In this document: piece after piece, positions 8,581 to 17,288 of the stretch
Numbering within the stretch: the stretch's first letter is position 1
Layout: each line of letters starts with the position of its first letter
Position numbers and translations under genes: made by a program
Source: Chromera velia
Taxonomy: Eukaryota; Sar; Chromeraceae
NCBI GenBank assembly: GCA_018398765.1
Contig: JAHBMJ010002349.1
Coordinates: 1-19,734, forward strand
DNA: 19,734 nucleotides
Direction: 5' to 3'
Notes under the pieces: model-generated
The model's database searches: none
Seen by the model: only the letters and a program-made list of their open reading frames with translations
Told to the model about the DNA's origin: nothing

Positions 8581-10615
8581 GAGGGGGNGGGGGGGGGGGG
8601 GGGGGGCTGGGGAGGCATACACAGCACACACTCACGCGCAGGCGAACGCAGAGAAGGATACAGACACAAAATCCCGTACACAAAGACAGAAAGGAAGAGC
8701 ATTTTGTGATGTGATGAGAAATCCTGCATGTTGCTGTCTGTCTGTCTGACCTCTCATAAGGAGTCCTGTCAGACCCCCGAATGACGAATCTCATCAAATC
8801 CATCCGGTCGTTGAACGTCTGCACAACTGCGTAGGGAGGCAAACCCCCCTGGAGAGCCCGCCACTGCTGCTTCAATTGGAGGGTCCACCTGATCGATCCA
8901 TTCATGTACACATTCATTCATACATATCTTCATGCATCCAGCCTGACAGAAACACAAGAGGAAGGAAGGGTCATTCATGGATGAAAGGATGGATGGTCAC
9001 TCGTTCATCCACAAAAAGAAAGAAAGACCCACGCTTCCTCTTCTCCTTTCTCTGTCTGACTCCACCTCTCTCTCGCTCTCTGATTGTCTCCATCTCTTTT
9101 TGCATAGGTCCGTGTAAGTTTTTCTTATTTTCTTTTGCTCCTCCCGATACATCTGTCTACACACCGCTCGTTTCATGAACCTCCTTTTCAGCTACTACCA
9201 TTCCACCCCCGAGGATCATGCCCTCATGTATCCGCCGGTTTACAATCAAACAGATGATCATGTTGACTCATTCCGTCCTGTCGCTTGCTCGCTGCTGTTT
9301 CCGAGCCTTCTCCGCCCCTTCCTTCCCAACGCTGACAGCAGAAAAAGAAAGACACAGAAGAAGAAGGACATACGGCAGGAGGGATGGGAGGAACTGACCG
9401 TCTGTCCTGAGGCACTGCAGGCTTCCCCCCAAACTTGTGATCTCTCGGTGCCTTCTCAACAAACGCCAGGGAGCCCCACATAGGATCGTCCACTAAGTGT
9501 GTCGCCAGACTGAGCCGGTTCCCTGGCACAATTCGAGAGGAGCCATCGGAAAAGAGAACGAAACAATGGCCGTCGCTAGGATCTCTGAATTCAACCCAGC
9601 CTTCCCTGGACACAGAAGAGCCCCTCATACCTCTGTGTTGTGGTTCATCTCTCACAATCACTGGGTAGTCCTCATCAATCACAAAAGCAGAACTGCCCCT
9701 TGAGGACGACAAAGAAGGTCCTGCAGAGTTGCGGGAGGGGGGAAGGGGGACCTCAGCCTGAGGTCGGGCTGAGGGGGCCTCCGCGTCTCGGCACCGTCCG
9801 TTCTGTTGCTGTTCGGTTGGAGGGGGGGGGCGTGGGCCTCTCTCGGGCGCAGGTGCAGCTGCTGAGGGTGAAACACTTCCCGAGTCTGCGGACGCTTTGG
9901 CTCTGAGCAGAGTGACAAGATCTTCTCTCTCAATACATCCTGAGGTGTTCAGTCCCAAACTCTGAAGGTCCTTTTGCATCTTTTTGGTTGGTGTGGAGGC
10001 GAGATACTCTGAAAAGAGATCTTCCAGGTCCTTTTTCTCCACGCAATTCTGAACAGAGATCCCGAGCCGGAGAAGAAGAGTCTTCAGGCACTTTGAGGAC
10101 ACAGGGACCCCGGCAGGAATCTGGGACGCTGCCAGGAGGCCGGGGCCCCCTCCGGTCCTGGGTCCACCTGTTCCAGGATGACGAAGGCGACTGTCTGCAT
10201 TCTGTGAAGTTTGTCCCAAATCTTCCCAGCCTTCCGCCTCGAAAGCGCTCGCTCGCTTTGAGCCGTTCTGGTTTTTCGAAAAACTCGGTCCTGGTTCTTC
10301 TTCTACATGAGGAGGGGGACAGGGAGAAGAGGGACGACGGGGAGGTCCTGAGACTCTTCTCTGATGTCCTGTGGGAGGGAAATTGGAAGCGGAAGAAGAA
10401 GACGCAGCCGCTCCTGCTCTTGCTGTTGCATTTGCAGAAGGAAAGGCAGAGGAAGAAGAGGACGACGAGAAGTGATGCGCGTGTGCGGTGGAGAAAGGAG
10501 GGTAGCGTGCACCTGTGCCGTTGTTTTGCGCGGACTGCCTGCCGGCATTGCCCGTACTTCCCGCATTCGAACCTCTGCGTTGCCGTGAGGATTGTGTGCT
10601 CCCTTGCTGCCCCAT
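6827..10615 (-). CDS. Large E2 ubiquitin-conjugating protein, UBE2O/BIRC6 type
   Basis: Model: exons 10615-9399, 8888-8751, 8304-8192, 7784-7711 and 7198-6827, all GT-AG with matching phases; 637 residues. The start MGQQGS fits the N-myristoylation consensus (Gly2, Ser6). Residues 1-165 are Ser/Pro/Gly-rich. Two related motifs follow (177-201 and 213-237), each L..LG(I/L)....C(V/I)E(K/R).DL..L, resembling SAP-like modules of RNF34-type proteins. A folded-looking stretch spans 339-388. The E2 domain fills about 407-570: DRMDLMRFVIRG, TPYER, YFFDVFLP, NPNLYADGKVCLSLLGTW with predicted catalytic Cys493, PYMNEPAFD, YNEC and RRPPGGFE. NPN in place of the usual HPN, and the YNE/RPP tail, are typical of UBE2O and plant UBC23-25 relatives. 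A basic KKRK lies at 599-602. The expected role is to take ubiquitin from E1 and pass it to substrates, possibly as an E2/E3 hybrid as known for UBE2O. Joining exon 1 to the E2 exons rests on phase and strand; two separate genes remain possible. Confidence 0.85.
7303..7430. repeat. 63-65 bp tandem duplication in an E2-gene intron
   Basis: Two copies (7303-7365 and 7366-7430) share CGTCTTCTTTCCCCTACTCT at the start and CCATGCAGGGT near the end. They differ by a few substitutions and a small indel. They lie inside intron 4 of the E2 gene (7710-7199). Confidence 0.9.
7685..7710. repeat. (CAGA)n microsatellite at a splice donor
   Basis: CAGA/CCAGA repeats end exactly at the donor of exon 4 of the minus-strand E2 gene (intron begins GTTTGTCTGT). 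The repeat therefore forms the first bases of intron 4. Confidence 0.8.
8343..8367. repeat. (GAAG)6 microsatellite
   Basis: Six copies in intron 2 of the E2 gene, about 40 bp upstream (sense) of the acceptor. On the sense strand it reads CTTC, so it may serve as part of the pyrimidine tract. Confidence 0.9.
8548..8606. repeat. (CA)15 followed by a G run with an N
   Basis: A (CA)15 run at 8548-8577, then a G run at 8583-8606 broken only by the N at 8588, inside intron 2 of the E2 gene. The true length of the G run is probably not resolved. Confidence 0.9.
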
Positions 10616-11838
10616 ATTGTGGACGCAAAATGCCAGAAGTGAGAGCCTAAGGTCTCAGAACGTCCTTCAGCGAAGACGCTAACAACAACACAGAAAGCAA
10701 GGGAGATGCAACACCACCACAAAAATCACGGTGAAGTCGCGAAAAACTCCTCTCGCAGAATCACACAACTTGAGAGGGACAAAGACCGCTGTTAAGAGGC
10801 CAGTGTGATGTTCCTGATGAAACAGATACGTGCTTCACAAGATGCATGAATATACCTGCGGTGCGGAGCACTCGGCTGTAGCAGCACGCTTCCAGTCTTC
10901 TCCATGCGAGAGCGATGCCCGGTCAGTACAGCCGACATCGAAAGCATTAACGAGCGTACGCAACGACAGAATGCTGCACCATGTATTAATATAAGGTGAC
11001 AGGGCTGTCCGGACACCTAGTTCTGAACTTCTCTTGTCAGGTTGCATGTTTCCATTCAAAGCCTAGCTCTGAAATTGCAGAGAGAGGACAGAGTGCCGCT
11101 GCATTCCGCGGCGGGCCCGCGCGCGCGGTCATGCATACAGGCCCGGGCCGCCCGGCCGCGGGATCGAACAGTGTTTCTATATATAGAGCAGCCTTGGTGA
11201 GCACCGCGGCGCTCGCCAGCTGGCACCGCGGCTGCGCCGCGGTGCCTGCCCAAGCTTTCCACGGCGCTAGCGCCGCGGTTCTAGCCTACTTCTGACCGTT
11301 TGCCGCCCCGCGGCGACAACCGTGCCTCTCAGGGTGCAAGTCGAGGCCCGGCAGTAGACCGTGGGGTGGCCCAAAATATAAATCCCATCTTATTCTATAT
11401 AAGCTGGTTAAGGCCTTTTGAGAACAAAATGACTATTAAGTCAGGTAATAAAAAGAAAAACTATACATACATCATTAACTAGATCATCAATTAAACTATT
11501 ATTCAATATTAGATTCAATAACCCTCAATATATCTAAATGAGTAGTAATAAAAATGAATCAAACTACATTAAAGTGATTATTCATGAATGTACACACTAT
11601 GAAACATTGTTCGGCATTGTCAAATATAATATTAATCAATCAAATCACAGATTTGACAGAGAAAAGAGGGAAAAGGCGGGGAGCATTAGAAGTATAAAGT
11701 CTTCTCTCCTCTGAACTTGGAAACGCCTCAACCTATTTAACCCTGGGCCCCCCTTTTATCATCTCTCAGCTGCGTTTGACATATGTCTGTACACAAAGCA
11801 AATGTACGATTGATGTGCGATTGATATACGATTGATTA
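10616..11838. other. Spacer: E2 promoter side and 3' side of the next minus-strand gene
   Basis: About 1.2 kb without a supported gene. It must hold the promoter and 5' untranslated region of the E2 gene (start codon 10615, context CACAATATGG). It also holds the 3' end of the PIP-like gene. A GC-rich palindrome island sits at 11100-11300, and DNA from about 11390 to 11690 is AT-rich. I see no clear TATA box or polyadenylation motif that would fix ends. Confidence 0.55.
11100..11300. repeat. GC-rich palindrome island 4
   Basis: A dense set of perfect palindromes: GCGGGCCCGC (11111-11120), GGCCCGGGCC (11140-11149) and GGCGCTAGCGCC (11263-11274). There is also an 11-bp perfect stem GGCACCGCGGC-TGC-GCCGCGGTGCC (11222-11246). 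The edge word CGCCGCGGTTCTAG (11271-11284) recurs almost unchanged in island 5 as CGCCGCGGTGTCTAG. It is not coding in any convincing frame. Confidence 0.6.
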
Positions 11839-13007
11839 TCACTTTTTGAAGTCGCAGTCACTTTCATGACCATCGGAATCCAGATCCGAAATAGATTGCT
11901 GAAGGAAAACTGTATAGTCAGGGACTCGCCTTTGTGTGCAAGTCTGTTTCCTTGTCTGCACACCACTCCTCACCCCCCCCCTAACCAACAATCGAACCTC
12001 CTTTGCCACCACAATGACAGAGGAGAACATAAATCTCTCCGGCACATCTATGCCTGCTTTGTCCTCTTACTTCTTCTCAATATAAAGATCTGTAAGAAGC
12101 TCCCCCCCTTTCTTCTCTTCAATACCGCTGCCTTCATTCTCTTTAAAATCCCCCTCGCTACCTGAAAAGTCGGACTCCGACATCTCGTCTAACTTATCAG
12201 TGAGACCATCATCTCCCTCACCTCTTTCCTTCTTTCCTTCCTCACCTCTCTCCTTCTCTCCTTCCTCATCTCTCTCTTTCATCCTCTTCTATTCTTTATA
12301 CAAACTCTAGACGGGCTGCCTTCTCCCTCACCTTGTTGTGGTGTTCGAGGTTCTTTCTTGCAGACTCTTTGTGGAAAGTCGTATTAAAGTGCTCATCCCA
12401 CCGACACTCTTCCATGCTCATCGAACCATCGACATAGTTGCCTTCCCTAGTGGGCTTCTCCCCTGTGCGGAGAAATCGTTCCTCACAAATTCTGTACACG
12501 ATCTTCCCGTCTCGGAACTCAAGACACCCCTTTGCCGTCAGTCTATCGTGATGCAGTTTGGGCAGTCTATACCCATTTTGGGGTGTGTTTATCTTCTTTT
12601 TGTCCTTGCTTGGAAAGCCCGCTCTCAACCTCTTCTTTTCTTCCTTTCCCTTTCCTTCTTTAAATACACTCTGCTGACTCTTCCGAGTCGCTGAAGAAGA
12701 CCCGCTAGCAGGGTTTAGCAGGGTTCTGTGGCGAATCCTGCTACTGCTTGTTCGGAGAGGTGGCTGCAGCAAAGAGCCTCGCAGATCAACACGGGCGAGG
12801 AGAAGACTGCCGAAAGGGGGAGGACTGTCGAGGGGAGGACTGCCGAGGAGATTTCCAAGCGGTTGGAGGCACAAAGCTACCGAGTAATGGCTGGTCGGCC
12901 TTGGTGGTCCCCTTTTCTTTCTTCTCTGCGGCAACAAAGAACTTCAAGAACTTCTGAGACTGCGTCGTCTTCACACCAGAGTCAGGCGCTTTTCGTTTGG
13001 GCGCCAT
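11839..13007 (-). CDS. Small nuclear-type protein with a PIP-box-like N terminus, family unknown
   Basis: Model: exons 13007-12881, 12690-12332, 12288-12071 and 11929-11839, phase-matched; 264 residues. The start ATG is followed by G (GTCATGGCG). The N terminus MAPKRKAPDSG holds a basic cluster, and SQKFLKFF (about residues 17-24) resembles a PCNA-interacting motif, though Ser replaces the usual Gln. Exon 2 carries the most conserved-looking part (residues about 80-160: LPKLHHDRLTAKGCLEFRDG, YRICEERFL, WDEHFNTTFHKES). Exon 3 is a Glu/Lys-rich repeat (KERDEEGEKERGEEGKKERG) followed by acidic sequence. The end is acidic (SDLDSDGHESDCDFKK). Intron 2 would be only 43 nt with a purine-rich acceptor, so that junction is the weakest. 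Without it, the exon 2 frame stops at 12296. A nuclear role near replication or chromatin is a guess from the motif and composition only. Confidence 0.58.
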
Positions 13008-13023
13008 GACACTCAGACAGTAA

Positions 13024-13043
13024 GACAGTCTGGGCAGACTGTC
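13024..13043. repeat. Perfect 9-bp inverted repeat near a start codon
   Basis: GACAGTCTG-GG-CAGACTGTC, 17 bp upstream of the minus-strand start at 13007. It would lie in the 5' untranslated region or core promoter as either a protein-binding palindrome or an RNA hairpin. Confidence 0.6.
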
Positions 13044-13191
13044 ACCTTCATAAAAATTTAGAGTCGAGTGAGCAGATTCAACTGTGAAGTATTGAACTTA
13101 GTATTCATGGAAGTACATAAATCACATAGGTGAATGTTCCTTTGACAGGTTAAGCCCGCTGCTCTCAGTGGATCGCTTGACAAGAATCTGT

Positions 13192-13215
13192 ACAGCTCTC
13201 TGGGCTGAGAGCTGT
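13192..13215. repeat. Perfect 9-bp inverted repeat in the divergent promoter
   Basis: ACAGCTCTC-TGGGCT-GAGAGCTGT. Its sequence is unrelated to the nearby one at 13024. Possible factor-binding palindrome. Confidence 0.55.
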
Positions 13216-13264
13216 CAGAGCAACACTTGGCAGACTCAATCTCGACGATCCATTTTTTTTTTCG

Positions 13265-13480
13265 ATGCTGCCGCGGAGAGACAAAGGCGACGGTCCCGCC
13301 GCTCCGCGGCGGACCCGCCGCGCCGCGGAAACTTGCTTGACCGGCACCGCGCCGCGGAGCGGCGCGTCGCGGTCCTCCCCTTCTCCAAGTTTTTTCCCCG
13401 CGGCGCGGTGCCGCGTTTTACGCACAAACGCCGCGGTGTCTAGAAACGCTGCGCGGGAATGCATGCCCGGGATGCGGCCC
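13265..13480. repeat. GC-rich palindrome island 5
   Basis: Repeated CCGCGG and GCGCGG words. A perfect 15-bp inverted repeat (GGCACCGCGCCGCGG at 13343-13357, CCGCGGCGCGGTGCC at 13398-13412) spans a 40-bp spacer. A 9-bp stem TCCGCGGCG/CGCCGCGGA lies at 13303-13329. It shares GGCACCGCG and the edge word CGCCGCGGT.TCTAG with island 4. Confidence 0.6.
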
Positions 13481-13533
13481 GCGGGTCAGCCGTCTCCTTG
13501 CAAGAACGTCTCCTCATGGAATCTCATGTCAGA

Positions 13534-13737
13534 CTACTCGATGCACCAATGCAGCACCATCGCACCTGTGTCACTAGCTGCCTTGAAGTTGTGGCACTCT
13601 GTGTACTCTAGGTTTGCAAGGAAGTCCCCGGCCTGGTGCTTCTTCTCAGTGTACTGCGATCTCTCAAAGTCCAAACCGCAGCAGGATCCCCACGGGCCCT
13701 CGGTCTTGGTAGCTTTTGACGAGTAACCTGGAGACAA
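13534..13737 (-). pseudogene. Coding-like fragment, possibly a terminal exon or gene remnant
   Basis: After a plausible acceptor (GCGCTTGTCTCCAG|G) the minus strand reads as balanced protein (CGLDFERSQYTEKKHQAGDF, then LANLEYTECHNF) to a stop at 13534-13536. It lacks a start ATG, and the DNA upstream on this strand is occupied by exon 1 of the plus-strand F-box gene. An intact gene would therefore need its first exons inside that gene. A stranded gene remnant is more likely, and a chance open frame is not excluded. No domain is recognised. Confidence 0.35.
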
Positions 13738-13887
13738 GCGCGCTTCATTCGATCATCCAAGCTGCCAGGCTATCGGTGATTTCTGCCCAAGTACATTTTT
13801 CTGCCTAATTTTTGCTTGCTTTGGGCGTAGCAGAAACAGCGTCGAAAAGAATTCCGAAGGGACGCACTATTGAAGGAAGACAAAACA

Positions 13888-16800
13888 ATGCAGGTGGATG
13901 CATCTGAAGGCCCAGTTGAGCAGGAAATATCTTCCCTCGTTGACCTACTTCCTGCACATCTTTTCTCGGCGGTAGAAGGCTTGGACGTCAAGTCTCTAGG
14001 CAAACTGGCAGAGACGTGCCGTCTGTTCTTCCAGTTGGTCTGCGAAGACCCGCAAGTCGACCAAATCTGCTGGAGACGGCAATTTGAGTAAGTCCGTCCG
14101 TGAGTCAGTCAGTCAAGTCAATCACATTCAGTCTGTCTGTCTCTCTGAGAACTAGGAATAAACTCTGCCTGACTGTCTCAAAGTGTTTTCCCTTTCCGAC
14201 TGACAGGTCAGGATCAGTTTCCCCCTCTGACTGTTCCGAATGCTGGATCGGTCACGATGTTTTGCCTGACCGTCTACGCCTGTGCAAACACCCGTCTACC
14301 TGTCTTTCTGCCTCTCTATCAGTTTGTCCGCAAGGCAAAAACATATGTCCGATCTGAAAGCGCAGACCCTTTTCTGCATGCATATGCACTCCTCTCGTCT
14401 TTCTTTTTAAGCACTCAATGTTTGACTGCCTATCCCCGGCCGTCTCTTCATCTCGACCTGTCCGGGCTCATCCACGCATGGGCCCAAGAACAGCAATCTC
14501 ACCTCCCCTTGCGCCGTCCACCCTGTCATGCCTCACGCACCTCCCACAAACCTCTCTCAGAAAACGAACTTTCTCGGGTCCCGGGCTGAGCGTTCGTCCT
14601 TCCGAGTTCTCATTCGAGTGCTCCTTTCGGGAGTGCACGCGTCGAGTGGCTCTCTTGGATGTGTCAGGTTGGAGGGGTGTGTGGGGGGGGACTCTTTGCC
14701 GTCTTTTTTTGATGTCATTTTTGGAGGAGTGTGCCTTTCCGTCCATTGCATGCCTCTCTCTCTGACTGTCTTTCTCCTCATTCTTTTCCTGCTCCTCCCT
14801 CTCTAATGTTTCTTGTGCCCCCGTCCCCTCCCAGCCCTCACAGGCGGGTCGTTCATTTCACAAAGTCTTTTAGTCCCGTCTTTTGTTTGTTTGTTTGTTT
14901 GTTTGTTTGTTTGTTTGTTTGTTTGTTTGTTTATTTGACTCTCTCCCCCTTTTCTCCGTCCGTACGTTTTACCCTTTCATCTCTTCTTTCTACAGGGTCC
15001 TCGATCTTTCTCTCTCCACACACTCGTGTGTGTGCGCGCGTGTGTGCGTGTCGGTCCGTCCGTCCGCCCGTCCGTCCCTGACTGATGTCAGGCATGCGCG
15101 CAACGTTGCAGGGAGATGGAAAGTGGAGGGCTCCTACCACTCGAGTGATGCTCCTGAACTAGATCAGTCAGTGCGTCAGCTTGTCTTTGGCAATGTGAAA
15201 GAATAAAATTTGCTGTTTTCGCTTTTGCGTCTCAATACCCCTCTCCCTTTTTTTCTCTTTCCGCCTTGTGTGAGCGTACACAACTTCGTAGTGAAGATGG
15301 GTGTCCGTGCAGGTACTCGTATGTGATGCGGCTGAGTCAGGTGGACAAATGGGTCACGGGGAGCGTGAAGAGACCCTGGGTTTTCAAAATTTCTGGAAGA
15401 TTGGTGAGGAGCAAGGTTTCTTTTCTCTTCGTCTTTTTTTTTTTTCCTTGCTTTGCTTTTGCTCTTCGCTTATCCTTTGACATTGTCCGCTCGCCTTTTC
15501 ACACGGCGCCTGTCTATGCCTCCCACTTGCGCCTTGCAATCGATGCATACTGGTCTATTCGTCCAGTACACCCATTTACTGACTGACTGACTCATTGGCT
15601 GGTCGACCTCCCGACTGAATGAACTTGCGAGGAAGCAGGACGGCAACCGCATTCTCATCCAGGAGAGGGGCATGGACAGGGAGACGAGGGAACATTGGAC
15701 GAACATCTGTTCGGCGACCATCGACATTTTCTCGGGTGGGTACATCGCTCAGTCTGGTAGATTTGACCACTGTCGACCTTGTTGCTTCCATTCAGTCGGT
15801 CTATTCTCAGAGAATTTGAAGAATCTTTGTCAAGCCAAGAGAGCTTTGGGGCAGTTGAGGCGGTGATGAGAGAGCTGTGGGAGAGAAGAGTTGTGTCTGT
15901 TTGTTTGTTTCGTGCATAAACATATACATCCATGCGAAGCACAAATTGGAAGAGCGGTCCGCGATGGGGGCGAATACCACGATTTCCTCAGCTATGTGGA
16001 TATCAATGGCTTCAGTGCAAAGTGCGGAGCATCGGTCTTTTACAGGCAAATAATAATAATATTTCTGTTGCACAACATCTTATTTTTTCTTCAGAGCCCC
16101 TTGCCCTGCACAAAGACCCCCTAAAAGAAGGAGGTGTAGTTCATGATGCAGTGTTCGAACTGAGAAGGGGAGGTGTGGTATCTTGATGTGCATCTACGTC
16201 TCTTATCCTGCTTTCTCGTTTCATTCCTTTCCTTCGTTCTGCTCACAAAGGGATGCAGGAGACGACTGGGATGCTGCTCAGAAAAATTTGACTGGAAAAG
16301 CAAAAGAAGATCGACATTCGGCTGTTGGTGGGAGAGGAAGTCGGGGCCAAGCCGGCTCCTTTCCCTCTTCTTCTTCTGTTTGTTCTTCTTCTTCTTCCTC
16401 GGTCCCGTATCGTGCAGCGGCAGCGGCAGCTGCCGGAGTGGCGAGGGGGAAAGCGAGGGGGGGGCACTGGAGCTGCTCTGAAGAGGTGTGGGGCAGAGAC
16501 ACGAAGGGCATGCAGATGCGGGGCACCTGGATTCAGGTGAGTGCATGCATTGGGTTCTTTTTGTTGATGGGGATGGATGTACTCCTTTGTTCCACATCTC
16601 CATCTTTCTCCACGCATTTTTTCTGGATCAGCAAATAAGCAGAACAATGACTGCATCCAGGTGAATCCTTTTTGCGAAAAAATTCTCTTGAAACATCGAT
16701 GCGCGGGAAAGTTGACGGCGAGGATATGACGATGGAGGCATAACACCCGCAAAATTGCTCCCGTGTCTGAGTTTCAACAAAACCACACACAAATGGACTA

Positions 16801-17288
16801 ACACTCAATCGTGTGTCGCCGCCTTGCGTGCGTCATTGTCGGTGCATCAGGAGTAGTTCGACGACCGGATCGTCTTGGTCAATGCAAAAAGTGGTAGAAT
16901 GCAAAGTTCGGAAGAGCCTTGCAAAGAATTTTTGTCATGTTACTTCCTTGTGTCAATGCTGACGTTGCAGGAGGTGAATGGCAGAGTTATCTCTTCGGAT
17001 GAAAGGAGCGGCAGTTTCTTTGCTTCGAAATTGGACAGCTCGAATGGAGAGTGGGACGGCGAGAGTTCTGAGGACTCTTCTGATGGGATGGCGTACAGCC
17101 TCATCATGGGCAACGCCAGACGACTCCAGATGCTGGAGCTGGCGGCCCGAGTGAGGGATGTGCTTCCTTCTGACCGGGAGGTAGGGGCAGACCCCCACAC
17201 GCAGCAGCAAGAACAGCAACAAGAACAAGAGCAGCAACAGACACAGTCAAACGCTCCTCCTCAGAACAGCAACACAGGAGAGTCTTAA
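13888..17288 (+). CDS. F-box protein, probable SCF ubiquitin-ligase substrate receptor
   Basis: Model: exons 13888-14087, 15313-15403, 15639-15735, 16095-16172, 16259-16536 and 16971-17288, all GT-AG with matching phases; 353 residues. The ATG at 13888 has an A-rich context (AAAACAATG). Residues about 16-66 form an F-box: LVDLLPAHLFSAVEGLDVKS, LGKLAETCRLFFQLV and the closing WRRQFE. The F-box is known to bind Skp1 and tie a substrate-binding part to a cullin-RING ligase. The rest (YSYVMRLSQVDKW, HWTNICSATIDIF, DAVFELRR) matches no repeat type I recognise, and no WD40, LRR or Kelch units are visible. Exon 5 encodes Ser- and Ala-rich runs from a CTTCTT-type repeat and might hide a further intron. 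The C terminus is Gln-rich (about residues 325-340). Intron 1 is 1,225 bp. The last four exons are less certain than the F-box exon. Confidence 0.65.
14882..14931. repeat. (TTTG)12 microsatellite
   Basis: About twelve copies in intron 1 of the F-box gene. Confidence 0.95.
15053..15077. repeat. (GTCC)n microsatellite
   Basis: About six copies, one with a C for T change, in intron 1 of the F-box gene. A TGTG/GCGCG alternating purine-pyrimidine run precedes it (15025-15050). Confidence 0.85.

Larger units (their letters stand above)
13008..13887. promoter_or_regulatory. Divergent promoter region between the PIP-like and F-box genes
   Basis: The spacer between two start codons facing away from each other (13007 minus, 13888 plus), so it should hold both promoters. 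It carries two perfect short inverted repeats (13024-13043 and 13192-13215), a GC-rich palindrome island (13265-13480) and a coding-like fragment on the minus strand (13534-13737). No clear TATA box is seen. Confidence 0.5.

Noticed and set aside
8548-8606. G run and CA repeat as a functional quadruplex or Z-DNA element
   Set aside because: The base content would allow it, but the N and the intronic microsatellite context make simple slippage the better explanation.
8408-8917. 169-residue minus-strand frame read as one exon
   Set aside because: Only 8888-8751 is E2 sequence. The rest translates a (GT)n and C-run microsatellite and is intron.
9224-9398. Continuation of E2 exon 1 to its own stop, or a short intron ending TGTCAG near 9335
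   Set aside because: The sequence after 9399 becomes Pro/Ser/Phe-rich and intron-like. Splicing from 9399 to 8888 keeps phase and leads straight into the E2 domain. The alternative is kept as a refutation test.
9930-10628. 232-residue minus-strand and 220-residue plus-strand frames
   Set aside because: Both overlap E2 exon 1 in other frames, which stay open because the exon is GC-rich and repetitive. The MGQQGS frame has the duplicated motif and the splice-compatible end.
11100-11370. GC-rich structured region as a tRNA or other RNA gene
   Set aside because: The stems are simple palindromes. No cloverleaf, A box or B box could be found.
14883-15206. Possible extra F-box gene exon (AGRWKVEGSYHSSDAPELDQ)
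   Set aside because: Part of it looks coding, but no acceptor-donor pair keeps the phase needed between exons 1 and 2, and much of the frame is microsatellite translation.
16121-16752. 160- and 169-residue minus-strand frames
   Set aside because: They are antisense to F-box gene exons 4-5 and intron 5, and are rich in Ser, Pro and Arg from reversed repeats.
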